NCBI GenBank assembly: GCA_030710605.1
Contig: CP092870.1
Coordinates: 94,990,941 to 95,054,940, forward strand
Source of the DNA: Cordylochernes scorpioides
Lineage: Eukaryota; Arthropoda; Arachnida; Pseudoscorpiones; Chernetidae
Reading direction: 5' to 3'
Length of the DNA stretch: 64,000 nt
The notes under the pieces were generated by a model. It had not been told where the DNA came from. It saw nothing but the letters and a program-made list of their open reading frames with translations, and made no database searches. This document shows, piece after piece, positions 21,901 through 36,900 of this stretch (position 1 is its first letter; each line of letters begins with the position of its first letter). The translations under genes and the position numbers were made by a program.

Positions 21901-24900
21901 GAAAATAAAACACATTGAATATAATAAATAAATGACAAAATTTGACTATATAGGCGTTCGTAAAAAGTCAGTGTTCATTTTAAAATATTACTATAAATCA
22001 ATTTATTTTATTTAATAAAATGTGTAACAGTGTCTGGAATACATATCCAGAATTTATTATAGTCTCTGATAGCTTTATTTTACTTAATATCTCACATTGA
22101 GTTCACAATTTAATAAAATAACCCCCTGTATCAGTGTTAAGAGGTGTCAAGCTTCCAGAGATAATTTGAGGCAATAGACGATCCATCAATTAAGTTTATA
22201 TAAAAGGACGTACCTGGATCTGTAAAGAAAAAAAGCAATTTTTTTCACAAAATATATTTCGAGAGATTGTTCCCTCTTTATCAATTTATTGTACAGTACA
22301 ATAAATTGATAAAGAGGGAGCAATCTCTCGAAATATTTTGAGAAAAAAATTTTCTTTTTTTTTCTTTAAAGATCCAGGTACACCCTTTTATATAAACTTC
22401 CAGGGATAAGTTTATTTTAATTTTTTTTTATTCATAAATCTCTAGCTTTCGGGAACGACAGGAGAGAACCTTGTATCAAGTTATTGTATCATGCTTTCTC
22501 CCGTAGAAGGGCTTTGATGACTGAAAGCTCGAGAGATTTGTGAATTAAAAATCTGGTTCAAATCACATTGATAGGTACCGCTCAACAAGAGCAACCTAGT
22601 TCATGATAATTGAAACAATGAATAATATGTGAAGGTTATTCATATATATTAAACAATTTTTAACGCGGGATTCAATCCCGGTTCATGACTGTCGGGAATC
22701 GAGCGTGCTACCCTCTCATCCACCGACCTTTTTTTAAATTAAAAATCTTGAGAAGAAACTTATCCCCGTAAAATAGTAAAAAATTTAAATTGTACTTTAA
22801 TCAGGTGGATAAATTAAGAAAAAAGGTATCTCCTGATAGTGTATCTAAAAGTTACTGATGGCTTGTGCCGTCTGTCGGAATATCTTTGTAGAGTAGAATA
22901 AATTAAATAGAATTCGATGTTGAGATTAAATATAGTTTATTTAAAGTAAGGTTACAAAGAAGAGAATAACGGGAGCTCGCGCAGTATGTTTACAAAATGG
23001 CCGCCAAGAAGCACCTCATCCGCGCATGCTCCCACTGTTCCACTGCGCGCGCACCTCCCGGGCCTCCCCCCGCGCATCCTTTCCAAATGGCGATGCATTC
23101 ATATTTCACAGCCCTCCCTCCAGGATGTCGACAGCGTCCTCGCTGTCCCAGCTATTGTAGTCTCCGGTCACCAGCTGTTGGCCAGGATCTCTGTAGGGCT
23201 TCATCCGGAGCACATGGACGACGTCTTTCTGGCTGCGTCTCCTCCGTCTTGAACTTTGTTCCAGAGCTTCCACTTCATAATTCACTTCCGACACCTTCCT
23301 CGTTATCTTATACGGCCCGAAGTATTTCTTTAGTAATTTCTCGGACAACCCTGTCTTTCGAACAGGGGTGAACACCCAGACGAGGTCCCCAACACGGTAC
23401 TCAACAGATCGATGCACCTGGTCGTAATGGTACTTGTTATTCTCCTGGGCTCTCAAAATGTGTATCCGAGCGAGCTGCCGTGCTTCTTCAGCCTTGGTTA
23501 CCATCTGATCTCCAAAGTCATGATCCGATGTTTCGTCTTCGTAAGGCAGCAGGACATCAAGGAGGGTCTCGGCCTCGCGACCATGAACCAAAAAGAAAGG
23601 TGAAAATCTGGTACTTCCTTGTTGGGCCGTGTTGTATGCAAAGATGACATACGGCAGAACGCTGTCCCAATCCCTCTGCTCGGCGTCCACATACATGGAG
23701 AGCATGTCACCCAGGGTCTTATTCAGCCTCTCTGTCAATCCGTTTGTTTGAGGGTGATAAGCCGTGGTGAACAGGTGGCTTATCTTGCAACGGGAAGTGA
23801 CTTCTTTGACCATCTGAGACATGAAGGCCCGACCTCTGTCAGTTATTATTTCGCGTGGAGCGCCATGCTTCAAAATTACTTCTTCCAGTATGAAAGTCGC
23901 GATTTCTGCAGCCGTACCAGATGGCAGGGCTTTGGCGATTGCATATTTGGTCAAATAATCTGTACATACAATTATCCATCGATTTCCTTTGTCCGAAAGG
24001 GGAAACCTCCCCAGCAGGTCCATGCCTATTTTCTGGAACGGAAATGACGGGGGTTTAATGGGAATTAGTTTTCCAGCAGGCAGTTTGTTTTCTCCCTTTC
24101 TTCGCTGGCACTCCTTGCAATGGGCGACATAACGTCGAACGCTGTTGTAAAGTCCCGGCCAGAAGTATCTCTTTCTTATTCTGTCGTAGGTCCTTGCAAA
24201 ACCTAGGTGGCCCGCGGTCGGAACATCGTGGAACTCCTTCAGGATATCTGGTCTCATACACTTCGGTATAACCAACAGCAAACGTCTACCCAATGGATCA
24301 AAATTACGCTTATAGAGTAGACCGTTCTTCATTTCGAATCTCTCGGCCCCTTCACCCTGGTTTAAGGCATTTGAAATTTTTGTTATATCAGGATCTAGAT
24401 TCTGTTGTTCTCTTACTAATGTAAGCGACGTCAGAGCAGGCGACTCTGGCAGCGGGTATCTCGATAGGCAATCCGCGTCTTTGTGCTTGACCCCGCTTTT
24501 ATAGGTGATGGTTGCTTCGAAATCTTGCAGTTTGAGGGCCCATCTTGCTAGTCTTCCAGAAGGGTCCTTCAGACCAGCCAACCAGCACAAAGAATGATGG
24601 TCCGAAACAACCTCAAAGGGCCTTCCATATAAATATGGACGAAATTTTCCAATTGCCCAAATGACTGCTAGGCATTCTCGTTCAGTGGTTGAGTAGTTCT
24701 TTTCCGCCTTGGAAAGTGTTCTGGAGGCATAAGCAATAGGATTTTCTTGATTCTCCTGGATCTGTACCAGAACAGCACCCAAGCCGTAGCTACTGGCGTC
24801 GGTATGAAGTTTGGTGATGGCACTTTCTTTAAAATGTCCTAGTACCGGCTTCTGCATCAGAGCTTTCTTCAGGGACTCGAATGAATCTTTTTGCTCTTGT

Positions 24901-27900
24901 GTCCAAATAAACTTTTGATCTTTTTTCAGAAGAATTTGTAGAGGAGCAGCGATTTTGGAGAAATTCTTGATAAACCTTCTGTAGTAGGAGCACAATCCTA
25001 AATAGCTTTGAATATCACAGACGGACTTGGGTACAGGGAACTTCTTTATGGCTTCGACCTTTTCGGAGTCGGGTTGTATGCCATCCTTATCTACCACATG
25101 ACCCAGGATTTTTATTCTTGTTGATCCAAACAGACATTTATCCGGATTGATTGTAAGCCCCGCTTGTTGAAGACAGCTCAGAACCTTAGACAGACGTTCT
25201 AAATGTTCCTCAAAGGTATCAGAGTAGACCACGATGTCGTCCAAATAGCACAAACAAATGTTCCACTTGAGGCCCATGAGCACATTATCCATCATCCTTT
25301 CGAATGTGGCAGGCGCGTTGCACAATCCAAACGGCATTACCATGAACTCGTACAACCCATCCGGAGTAACAAAGGCAGTCTTCTCGCGGTCTCGCTCGTC
25401 CACCTCCACCTGCCAGTACCCGGTCTTCAGGTCCATGGTCGAGTAATACCTGGCGGATGACAGATGATCCAGAACGTCATCAATGCGGGGCAATGGATAA
25501 ACGTCTTTCTTGGTGATGTGATTTAGCCGCCGGAAGTCCACGCAGAATCTCCATGTGCCGTCTTTCTTCTTGACCAGCACCACAGGGGCTGACCAGGGAC
25601 TCTCAGATGGCTGAATTACTTTTCTTTCAAGCATGGTATCTACTTCCTTCTGCATTATTTCTCGCTCTCTTTTAGATACCCGATATGGGCGCTGCTTTAT
25701 AGGGGGATGGTCGCCGGTGTGAATTCTGTGCTTCACTCTGTTCTGTACCTTGTTTGCGTTTTTCATCGTGGGAAGGAAAACTCCTTTAAAAGACAACAGC
25801 AGCCCCATTAAATCTTCTTTTTTTTTTTTGGGCAGATCGGGGTTGATTAGAGATAACAGGTAGTCGCTGTGGTCATCTTCTCTTCTCTCCCTTGAAAAAC
25901 TTTCCGGCTCCACACTCAAGAGGCACACGTGTTCCGTCTCAATATCGCACATCCTACCCAAGTTCATTCCTTTCGGAATCATTTGAGGTTGAAGTCCGCC
26001 GTTAGTTATCCAAATTTTTCCAATTCCTTCTTCAAATTCAATCAACGAAGAAGGAAATATCACGTCTTTTCGAATGAATAGTTCTTTAGAACAGGTAACC
26101 TCCATGTTAACAATTCCTACGAGAGATCTATTGACGACGCTTATCCTCTGCGACGATCTCCCGGGGATAACGAAGTCTTGGATAGCGTACACTCCGTCAT
26201 CTCTACCCTCGGCGTCTAGGTCTGGTAGGTCGTCCAGTTGTAGTTCGCCCAGACCGCAGTCGATAACCGCGTTGGTCGCCTTGAAGAAATCCCAGCCTAG
26301 AATCACATCGTGACTGCAATTTTCCAAAACGACGAATTCAAAGTTTTCCGGATGTCCATTTACTTCCAACTTCAAAGTGCAGCGTCCTTTGGATTTGACC
26401 ACCTTATCGTCAGCAACTTTCAATACAACGTCGGTTTCGGCAAACATCGTCTTTTTCAGTTCTACTCTGAACCGCTCGGATATAACAGAATAGGAGGCTC
26501 CGGAATCCACCAGAGCCCGTATTGTGTCGCCTTCAACTTTAATGTCAATGTAGTTGTTCGTCATTTTCACGACTGTCGACAGGGGAGGAATTATAGGTTG
26601 TGCAGCGGCCTCACCTCCATTTGAGGGCGCGGTTCTTAGTTTTCCGATTGTAAACGCCGAGGAGACTGGCTGGCTCGTCTTGTAGCACTGCGACCAGGGG
26701 AACTTCCGCGTCTAGGAGAAGGGGAGGGGCTGCGATAACGTCTGGTGCTGACCCTTTGATCAGCGTCGTTTGAGTTATTGTTGCGTCCGGAGTTCGTCAT
26801 TGTCCTGGCCCGATCTTGGTACATTTCGTCTCTTCTCTCATCAAGTAACCTCCTCCTGTCGCGGCAATAGCGGACAACGTGGCCGGGCCGTCCACAGTGG
26901 AAGCATACGGGCGTGCCGTCTGGGGTCCTCCACTCATTAGTGTCCCGTACTTCGACTCTTGAGCCACTTGCTTCGACCTTAGGTGCATACCAGGTGTTCT
27001 TTCTATAGTTCCGTGGTGCTGACCTCGCCGCCGATTCCATTGGGAAGGTATTTATCCCCGACATGGGAGCGAGGACTTTGTCGACTTCCTCCTTCACTAT
27101 TTCCTCAAGGGAGGAGATTCTTGGTTCTTCCCGTGGCGGTGCTAGGGCCCGCTGCACTTCTTCTCTAACGATCTGTCTTATCAGAGACTGTAGATCCGTC
27201 ACGTCCCCCAGGTCACCGAGCGAGGTAACATTGGGCAAGCGCTCGAATTTTGAGGCTGTCACTCGTCGTCCTTGGAGCGCCACAACGCGACGACACTCTG
27301 CAATAAACTGATCCGTCGTCGCTATGTCTCTCGGCAGAAGATACCGGTAGACTTCCTCTGCTACTCCCTTCATCAGATGAGATAGTCTCTCTTCTTCTGG
27401 CATCTGTGCATCTACTTCCCTGCAGAGTCGCAAAACATCTTGGATATAAAATTCAGTGGTTTCGCCCCTCGTTTGAGCTCGCACCTTTAGCTTTTGCTCG
27501 GCTTGACGCCGCAGGTTATCTTTCTTCCCAAATACGGATCCTAGTTGGTCTTTAAATATCTCCCACGATGGGATATTTTCCTCATTATTTTCGTACCACC
27601 GTTGAGCGGTACCGTGTAGATAAAAGTACACGTTAGCCAGACTGAGCGAATCGTCCCAATGGTTATGTCTTGCCACTCTCTCATAACCTTTCAGCCAGGC
27701 TTGGGGGTCTTCGCTGATCTCACCAGAGAACATGGAAGGGTTCCGCACCACATTCTGACAAAAGAGTGGACTCACCTGAGTGGTCGCCTCGCTTCTGTTG
27801 TTCATCGTCGCTGTGTTGTCGGGGGTAAGTCCTTGTAATCTTCTGCTTCTTCTAATAGAGCGTTCTTCTTCTTTAGGTACCCAGCTGATCTCCGCCACTT

Positions 27901-30900
27901 TGTAGAGTAGAATAAATTAAATAGAATTCGATGTTGAGATTAAATATAGTTTATTTAAAGTAAGGTTACAAAGAAGAGAATAACGGGAGCTCGCGCAGTA
28001 TGTTTACAAAATGGCCGCCAAGAAGCACCTCATCCGCGCATGCTCCCACTGTTCCACTGCGCGCGCACCTCCCGGGCCTCCCCCCGCGCATCCTTTCCAA
28101 ATGGCGATGCATTCATATTTCACAATATCAACTAATCGTTAATTAATCAAATAATTAAAAAAAATTAACGATTAGTTAATATTTATTCCGATAGATGGCG
28201 CAAGTTATCAGTAACTTTTAGTTTCACTATCAGGAGATTTGCCTTTTTTCGTAATTTATTTCCGCGAAAGCCTGATATTTTAAACTTAATAACTCGCACT
28301 AGTCTACAAATATACGACGGATATAATTCAGAGAGTGTTTACAACGTCTCTCATACATTCTCGGTGATGTTATAGAACAAGAGAAGAAGCCAAGCGGCCA
28401 GGGTGATGCAGAACGTCGAGGATTACGGTCACAAGGTGGCGTGCCGACCTGGCCGAGGGAACAAAGTACGATTCCGACAGGATCACCTGGGTAAATGCCA
28501 GCTACTGTAGATTCAGCAGAGTGTTTGACAGCTGTGTGGACAGGTATGGAAGTGTCGTCAGTGGATTCAGGGTCGCTTGTCGTGTTCTCCAACGGCGAGA
28601 GTTCCTTGGTCCTTAACGCGACATTTGGACTCGAGCTGCCGTCCCATTGCCCAGGTCGGCCTGGTGTGAGAGTCGGGGTGTGGTTCCGAGGCCTGTCGTC
28701 GTACCTACCTCCCCTGTATGTCCAAACTTCACCTTATATCCTCCGTACAATACAATTGTATCACTCTAGAGTCTCCCATGGGAAACCATAGCCTTTAAAC
28801 ATGGCTAAATCCAGTCTCTCCTGGTTGTTGTTAGGTCAAGTCATGAGAAGTCTTTAATTGAAATAAGGCCTATAAAATAATATAAATAAAACTGCTTCCG
28901 AGAATAAGTTTCTTGCTTTGCTATATATATTTCTTCTAAAGTTTTCGGGTTTTGTAAACTCTTCTAAAGGAGTTATATTATCATGTAGAAGGGCTTGTAA
29001 ACCAGAGAAAGCTTGAGAGAAAAAATATAAAAATAAAGCAAGAAACTCATCCTAGTGAATTAGATTCGCAAAGAATGAAGCGCTAGCGTGTGAAAGCGTA
29101 TCATTTTAAGCAATAAAAGGAAACCTTTTGAAAATCATATTCTTTCGTTTATTAGGTAATCACAATTATCATTTAAGCTTATACATTCCGGTGAGATAGA
29201 AGAGAAATGCTTGTGTACAGGAAGCATCGCAACGACACCGACATCGAGGATGAAGAGCTGGTGACCTCGGACATCCTGGGCTACAGCTTCAGCCCCCGGG
29301 TATCTGTGCCGTTACCTGCGGGTTCTGAGGTCAAGATGTATTTGAAACATCAGCAGACGCCATCTATGTGTGTCTTCTGGAACTTCTCCCTGTACGTCCC
29401 GCCACCACCGATGTGTCAACCTAGAGCGACACCCAGGTATGTGTGGACAGGCCGGGCTGGGATACGAGCGGCTGCGAGCGCGTGGGCTCCAACGCCACCC
29501 ACACCACGTGTTCCTGTTCCCACCTCACCAACTTCGCCCTGCTGCTGGACTACGCCGGGGTAGGTACAGGCCCGCGTGACGGGACGTGACGTAACGCTGA
29601 GGTCGCCAGGTGGTGAGACAAGACGACCCGGTGCTGAACGCCCTGATGGTCATCACTGGAGGACTGTCCATCCTGGGACTGCTGCTGACCCTCGTGTGTC
29701 TCTCCTCCCTCAGGTGACCACTGACTTGATGATTTCAATGACTGACTATTGGTATTTTACCCGGTGAATGGAATAACTGACCTGATGATTAGGAGAACTA
29801 AAATGGCCAAAACTGATTTGAGGACTGGAATGACTGACCTGACCATTGATATGGCTGATATAAGGAGTGGAATAATTGACGTGAGGAATGTCGTGACTGA
29901 GATGGACGGCCAAAATTGATCTGAGGACTGGAACAACTGATCTGAGAACTGGAATGACTGACCTGATGTTTGGAATGACTGACCTGATTATTGGAACGAC
30001 TGACCTGAAAGGGGAGTGAACTAACTGACCTAATGATGGGAAAGACTAACCTGAGGGCTGGAAAGACTGACCTGACGATTGGAACGACTGACCTGAAGGG
30101 GAGTGAAATAACTGACTTGATAATGGGAAAGACTGACCTGAGGGCTGAAACGACTGACCTGACGATTGGAATGACTGACCCGAGGACTGGGATAACTGAC
30201 CTGAGGGGGGAGTGAAATAATTGATCTGATTATTGAAATAACTGACCTGATGATGGGAAAGACTGACCTGAGGGCTGGAAAGACTGACCTGACGATTGGA
30301 ACGACTGACCTGAAGGGGGAGTGAAATAACTGACCTGATAATGGGAAAAACTGATCTGAGGGCTGGAACGACTGACCTGACGATTGGAACGACTGACCTG
30401 AAGGGGAGTGAAATAACTGACTTGATAATGGGAAAGACTGACCTGAGGGCTGGAACGACTGACCTGACGATTGGAATGACTAACCCGTGGACTGGGATAA
30501 CTGACCTGAGGGGGGAGTGAAATAATTGATCTGATCATTGGAATAACTGACCTGAGGACTGGAAAGACTGACCTAGAATGGCCCCCCTATATAAAGACAA
30601 CCCACAGAACAATATATTACAGGCAGATATAATTTATAACTCACAAAGTATACTATATAGAATGACCACAACCTGAGTTCCGATTGAACAATGCCGGCCG
30701 GGTGGTCACAGGGCCCTCCGCAGTCGCAGGAACGCCATCACGTGCCATCTCTGTGTCATGCTGATGATGGTGAACCTGCTGTCGCTCTTCGGCATGTGGA
30801 CGCCGCCCAACTCGGTCAGTTTGATCGCACACATCAACCTAGTCATTATTTTATAAATGGATACAATAAAGCCTCTTAATTTGAAATATATATACAGTAG

Positions 30901-33900
30901 AACCTCCATGAGAGGACACTCGCGCTAGAGGACACTTCTCTACAAGGACAGTTTTCATTTGCAAAATTACCATTTTTACTATTTAGCAACTCTCCGGTAG
31001 GAGGACACCTCTCCGTAAAGGACACTTTGGCTCTGAAACTAGGTGTCCTTTACAGGGAGGTTCTACTGTATATATATATATTGCACCCAAGGAAATAGTT
31101 TTTCTTAAGAATTGATCTTTCGCATGTTTTAGTGTATTCCCTTCGATCCAGCTGAATAGACTATGTGTGTATAGATAACCTTTCTCCCTTCATTAGTTTT
31201 CTCCTATTTCTTTTTTTCAGAACCCCTTGTATATATGGCTAGTATCTATAATTTAAAAATGTGTATGCCTATTATGTAGTTTTCAATACTTTTTTTCTTT
31301 ACTCCACTTTTTATAATCCTCAGGAGAATTTTGGATAAGGCTGTGTGTGTAGAAATTTCTCTGAGAGGTTGTTAGCTTCCAACGAGATACCGTGTTTTCC
31401 CTGTTGAATGATTGATTGTTGATCTACTTATGGAGACAGTATCGTTGCCGGGTAGTTCGACGCTGAAGGAACCCGATTTATAAATAATTCTCTATCATTA
31501 ACATGCACAAAAGAAGTGAATATAGCTAATGACTCCTTCTCGTATTTTGGTAGAATAGCAGAGGCGAAACTGGTTTTAAATTCCTGTTAAGGTATAAACC
31601 AACTCACTCACTCGACGAGTGGCAAGTTTCACGGTATATATAACGGGTGTTCTTGTTCTAAAATCACTTTATTAGGTACCGCTCAAAAAGAACAACCTAT
31701 TTAATGATATTTGTAACAAATAATAATATGTGAAGGTTATTCGCATATTAAACAAAATGTTAACGCGGGATTCAATCCCGGTTCATGGCTGAATCGAGGG
31801 TGTTACTCACTCGACCACCGACTCTTTTTTTTTTTTATAACGGATGTACTAACCATGTGGTGCACTGAAGCAAATGTTATGATGGATGGTGCAGGTTAGC
31901 TGCGACGTAGTGACGGCGATGCTGCACTACTCCGTCCTGGCTGCCTTCGCCTGGATGGGGCTGGAAGGTCTACATCTCTACCAGCTGGTGGTGGTGGTGT
32001 TCCAGTCAGGCAGCGGTAGTCTGCTGGGCTATCTCGTCGCCGGCTACGGTATATATTGATTTGAAACTATTTCATTATATACTCATGGACAAAACTTAAG
32101 GAAGTGGAAAGTATTTGATGTCGTGAGTCGTCTATTTTTTTTTTTTTAAGGATACAGAGACAATTTTGCTCACACTTGGTTATCTCAGGTATCTTCAATA
32201 AAGGTCACTAATATATTTAAGAGTTATTATATGAATCCCGATATACATGCTAAAAAGTACAACTTCCTAAGTTTTGTCCAATATCTATTAGATCAAATTC
32301 TTGTATTTATTTTAAACGAAAAAAAAAATATATATATATATGGTAAGCTTTCTCGGAGACTATCTTTAATCTACGCCGTATACGTGTTATACAAAATATA
32401 TTATTAACCCAGGTTCTCCCCCAATGGAACATACAAAAGTCGTCAACTACTTGGGCTGTCCTTCTGACACCTAAGTCTTCTCGAATTTAAGCCCAAGAGA
32501 AAAAACACTGAGAAAGAGTGCCGTATGTGAATGGATTTGTAAATAAACGATCACCTGTAAGTAACTAAATCATCTTTTCTAAGCAAGTATACACCTGGGG
32601 GAACCCTGTGTAGGGCATAGGTCCCCAGTAAAAGGTTTTTTGTTGTTGATAATAGAAATACAATTCCTGAGGTGGCACCAGGCAGACTTGTTTCTTGGGA
32701 GATTCTCAAAGGGGGTGCTGGAGAAAATGGATAATTTAAAATAAAATAATATTTTTTAATATGTACTCTGAGGATCATCGGAAGATCGTCTTGTGACCAT
32801 ACTGGAGGGATACATATCTTTAAGAATGGAGGGGAGAGGTACATCAAGGAAGGATTGATAAACAGATAAAATAGTCTGTAATTAGAAGAGATACAGGGTG
32901 CTCGATGATATCAGAGATGGGTGTACTACATGATGGTATACGACAGGTGTGCCCCTGGTGATCGTGGGGATCACCTACGCCACAAAGTCCCACAGCTACG
33001 TGTCAGACACGTAAGTGTAGTAGCCTACGTCATGTAGACTGTCTGTAGCTCACATCTACGTGTAGATGCTGGTTGAGGGCAGACAGCGGAGCTATCTGGG
33101 GGTTCGCCGCGCCGTGTCTGGCGGTCATACTGGTAAGTTATCTCGTCGACTGTCATGTGAGTATGACATCATTTACTATGACAAATGACTATCGGTATAC
33201 AAAACCTTCTGACTTACTGTTGGAGAGAGTACGGAAAATCGATGACCTCAATATAAAGGTATGAATGAAAAAACAATAGAAAAAAATAAGTGGGTCAGGT
33301 GTTGATATTAAAATATTTAATATCAACACCTGACCCACTTATATATATATTTTCTATTATTTTTTTCATGTGTGTTAAGCGTATTTACGCAAGTTTGGCC
33401 TTAAATACCCATTTCTTGGTTTTTCAGGAAGCCACTGGGACCAAACAGCGCGAAACGCGTTCGTAGATGGCTTTTCTTGATTTATCAAGAAATTGGGTTG
33501 GCCAAATATCAGGGAACAGGTTAGATCAATTAATAGTTGATTTCTGTTCCACCAGATGGCGCTATGCCTTCTGAAAAGCATGTGTGCTCCTGGTCAGGAT
33601 ATGCCTTTTTTATTTTTAAAGGTATGAATGTGCTCACGTACAGAAGGGTACATGACCATGTGTGTAGATTCTTGAAAAGACTGTAGGAAAACCTTTCAGG
33701 CTTCACATAGGAAGAAAGGTTACTTGTTCATGTCCCCCCCTTGGTATAGTTGTAAAAGAAGATTAAAAACAGGCTCTACTGCCAACTATAAGACGGTAGA
33801 TTGAACTAGAAAGAGGACTCTCAAATTAATGGTCTTGAAAGTCTGGGTAGCTATTTGATTCCTGTATCACAAGTCCATCAGACCATATTCAAATAGATTG

Positions 33901-36900
33901 TGACATTTCAGTAACAACATTGTTACCAAAACATCACACACTATTTATTTATTTGGTCTTTTTACCTTGTGTTTAGAATCTATAATCCATAATGTATCTC
34001 ATCATTGATCCCAAGATGTCTTCTATGGCGTTCAGGTGAGACAGTCACCATCCATTTTATAGATGGTTTTTTTTTTGCCACAAGGAAATTAATCTATGAA
34101 AGCATAGGGCGCCTCTCCTGTCAAAACTAGACACCATCTATTGACCATCACCGCAAACTAGCGTTTTCAGGTCTGTGACACAACACCAACGATGACGTCT
34201 AGTTTTGACGTTTGATTTGATGGGAGAGGCGCCCTATGCTTTTATAGACCATCCATCTTTTTGTCTATGTCATACATACTTTGGGGTCTCCAATGTATAC
34301 ACTAGTGTACCGTGAGACTATACACCATTTACAAGCGTCTTGTAAAACAGATATATCTATAAATATTCTAAAATTAATCCTCTATAACTTTATAAAACCT
34401 TTTTTAATTAAATAGGGATATAGTAATTTCTATTCTTAAAATTTTATAATATATTGAACACAAAATGGCTATAGTGAGCCAATAGTTCAGTTCCAATGTA
34501 GTTCATTATGGCAAGGTTTTACTGCATATTCTAATGAAATTAATGAAGGAACCATAATTGCCTATATATCAAGTAGTATTCAAAAGTATATGCTTTTTCA
34601 AGCCTTAATTTCCCTGGATTGGGCACTTTTTTATAATAAAGGAAAAAAAAATGCTCTAATGGCCCCCAATTCTTGCAATAGTACAACCCCACCAGCAAGT
34701 GCAGGTAGCCAAATGGGGCTCTGGCACATTTGTGTGTAAGTGCAAAATTTGAACATGCTTTACATATGTGTGGACATGTGGTGAACTCACAGTAAGAGCC
34801 CACACCATGATTATCATGAACTGTACCATGTGTGTGTACTAAGGATAATAATTTTAAGAATATATACAGTAGAACCTACCTTTAGCGGACACTTCTCCAC
34901 AAAGGACAGTTTTCATTTTTAAAATTACCATTTCTACTATTTAGAAACTCTCCGGTAAGAGGACAACTTTATCTAAAAGACACTTTGGCTCTGCAATTAG
35001 GTGTCCTTTACAGGGAGGTAGTTCTACTGTATATAGATTTAAGCATACTCTATCTCTCTGTAGGTAACAGGGTAGAATATAGATAGTACATTAGTGGATT
35101 TTGTCTCCATGGAATACAGGTAACTTCCACTCCATAGTATCACGCTGTCACACCATGGTGTACAGACTTCACTGTGCCATGTGTTGTCCAGGTCAATCTG
35201 GGATTCCTACTGATGGCATTGAGGATTGCCACTGGTCGAAGCAAGACCACTGACCGTGTCGGACAAGCACTGTGAGACCCTTTTTATTATTATATCTATC
35301 AAAAATTGATAAGGCACAATTTGGATTATAGATTATAAAACAAGGTAATAAGACCAAATCCAAATAAATAAATAGTGTGTGACATTTCGGTAACAACGCT
35401 GTTACCGAAACATCACACACTATTTATTTATTTGGTCTTATTACCTTGTTTTATAATCTATCAAAAATGAAACCTCTCCCTTTAAATATACATTAAAACA
35501 ATGCATTTTGTTTAGCGCTTCAATTCATAATGTAAATATAGTGATGAAGAATGAACCACACAACACCAATTTAGGAAAATTCAGACAAAATGATAACAAC
35601 CTGTATACTGGTGTTGTAGCCCTCATCAGTACAAACTTCGAATTCACAGCATCATACAAGAGGAAATTGGTCGAATTTTAGCTGGTGAAATGTGACAGAG
35701 CCAATTTTCAGGGCAGAATACAATATATTATTTTACTGGATTTTTATTTTTCCGTTCATCATTACTCTTCATAATTCACCCTTTCATACCTCATGCCTTG
35801 AAATAAATTTTGATTTTTCATTGAAAAGAAACTCATGCGGTGTAACTTCAAGTGTTGTTTTACAATCACAAGCCGTATTTTTAAAGGGAGAGGTGCCACT
35901 TTTGGTATATGAATACCTTCCTCCCGCAACTTTATATATGGTGTTATAATATTATATAAATATATAGTAGAACCTCCCTTTAGCGGACACCTCTCCACAA
36001 AGGACAGTTTTTCATTTGCAAAATTACCATTTTTTACTATTTAGCAACTCTCCGGTTAGAGGACTCCTTTCCATAAAGGACACTTTGGCTCTGTAATTAG
36101 ATGTTATCCTTTACAGGGAGGTAGTTCTACTGTATATGTTATACTGTATAGTGTGTTATACAATAGGGGAGGTATATCCTATTATATAACAATACAAAAA
36201 AATGCTCCAATGGCCCCCGATTCTTGCAAAAGTCCAACCCTACCAGCAAGTGCAAGTAATCAAACAGGACTCAGGCATATTTGTAAGTCCAACCCCACTA
36301 AAGCAAACCTTCTCTTATAACTGTTGGAATATTTCACAGAGTAGCAATGGCTATAGATGAGCTCTCATGTTTGAAAAGGATCTCTTGTATATAATAAATA
36401 TTATTCTTTGTTTCACATATACCAAGTTTGTTTTGTATCCTTACTATTAATAATAAATAACATGAATAATTAAAAGGTTACAAATTCTCATCCTTCATAA
36501 TATATTTAATAAGTCATTTTAATAATAACCAACCTGAAATAACCCCCATTTTATAATACAGTGAACTATGGCTATAACAAACCATGGCTATAGTGAACCA
36601 CAGGTTCACCCTCTCTAAAAATCCAGAGTTCAACTGACCCGGTACTCCAGGGATACGGAGGAGTTGTGTCTGTACTCATATTAGAGTCGGCAGCAAAGGC
36701 TTCCATGTTAGGAACGGCCTCAAATTACAGGCAAAGTCAGACTTTCACCAAAGTGTGACTGGATCATGGTGCCATGATCAACGAAAGCTGCACCCCTATA
36801 CCCCATTCCATGAGATCAGATGTTGATCATGGAATTCATGTAATCTTTACACAAGGGGATAAGAAACAACAACAACACAGGTACAGTTCTATTGAAGTTT

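Larger units (their letters stand above)
22885..28124 (-). mobile_element. Ty3/gypsy LTR retrotransposon, complete
   Basis: Two identical 226-bp LTRs (22885-23110 and 27899-28124), 5-bp target duplication ATATC (22880-22884 and 28125-28129), one gag and one pol frame on the minus strand. Pol order is protease, reverse transcriptase, RNase H, integrase, which defines Ty3/gypsy. Polypurine tract GGAGGGAGGGC (23111-23121) adjoins the 3' LTR. A primer site starting TGG lies directly after the 5' LTR (27897). No envelope frame. It sits antisense in the receptor's GAIN intron. Identical LTRs indicate a recent insertion. Confidence 0.95.

Noticed and set aside
22885-28124. Endogenous retrovirus
   Set aside because: No envelope frame between pol and the 3' LTR; the pol stop lies within the LTR, so it is a Ty3/gypsy retrotransposon.
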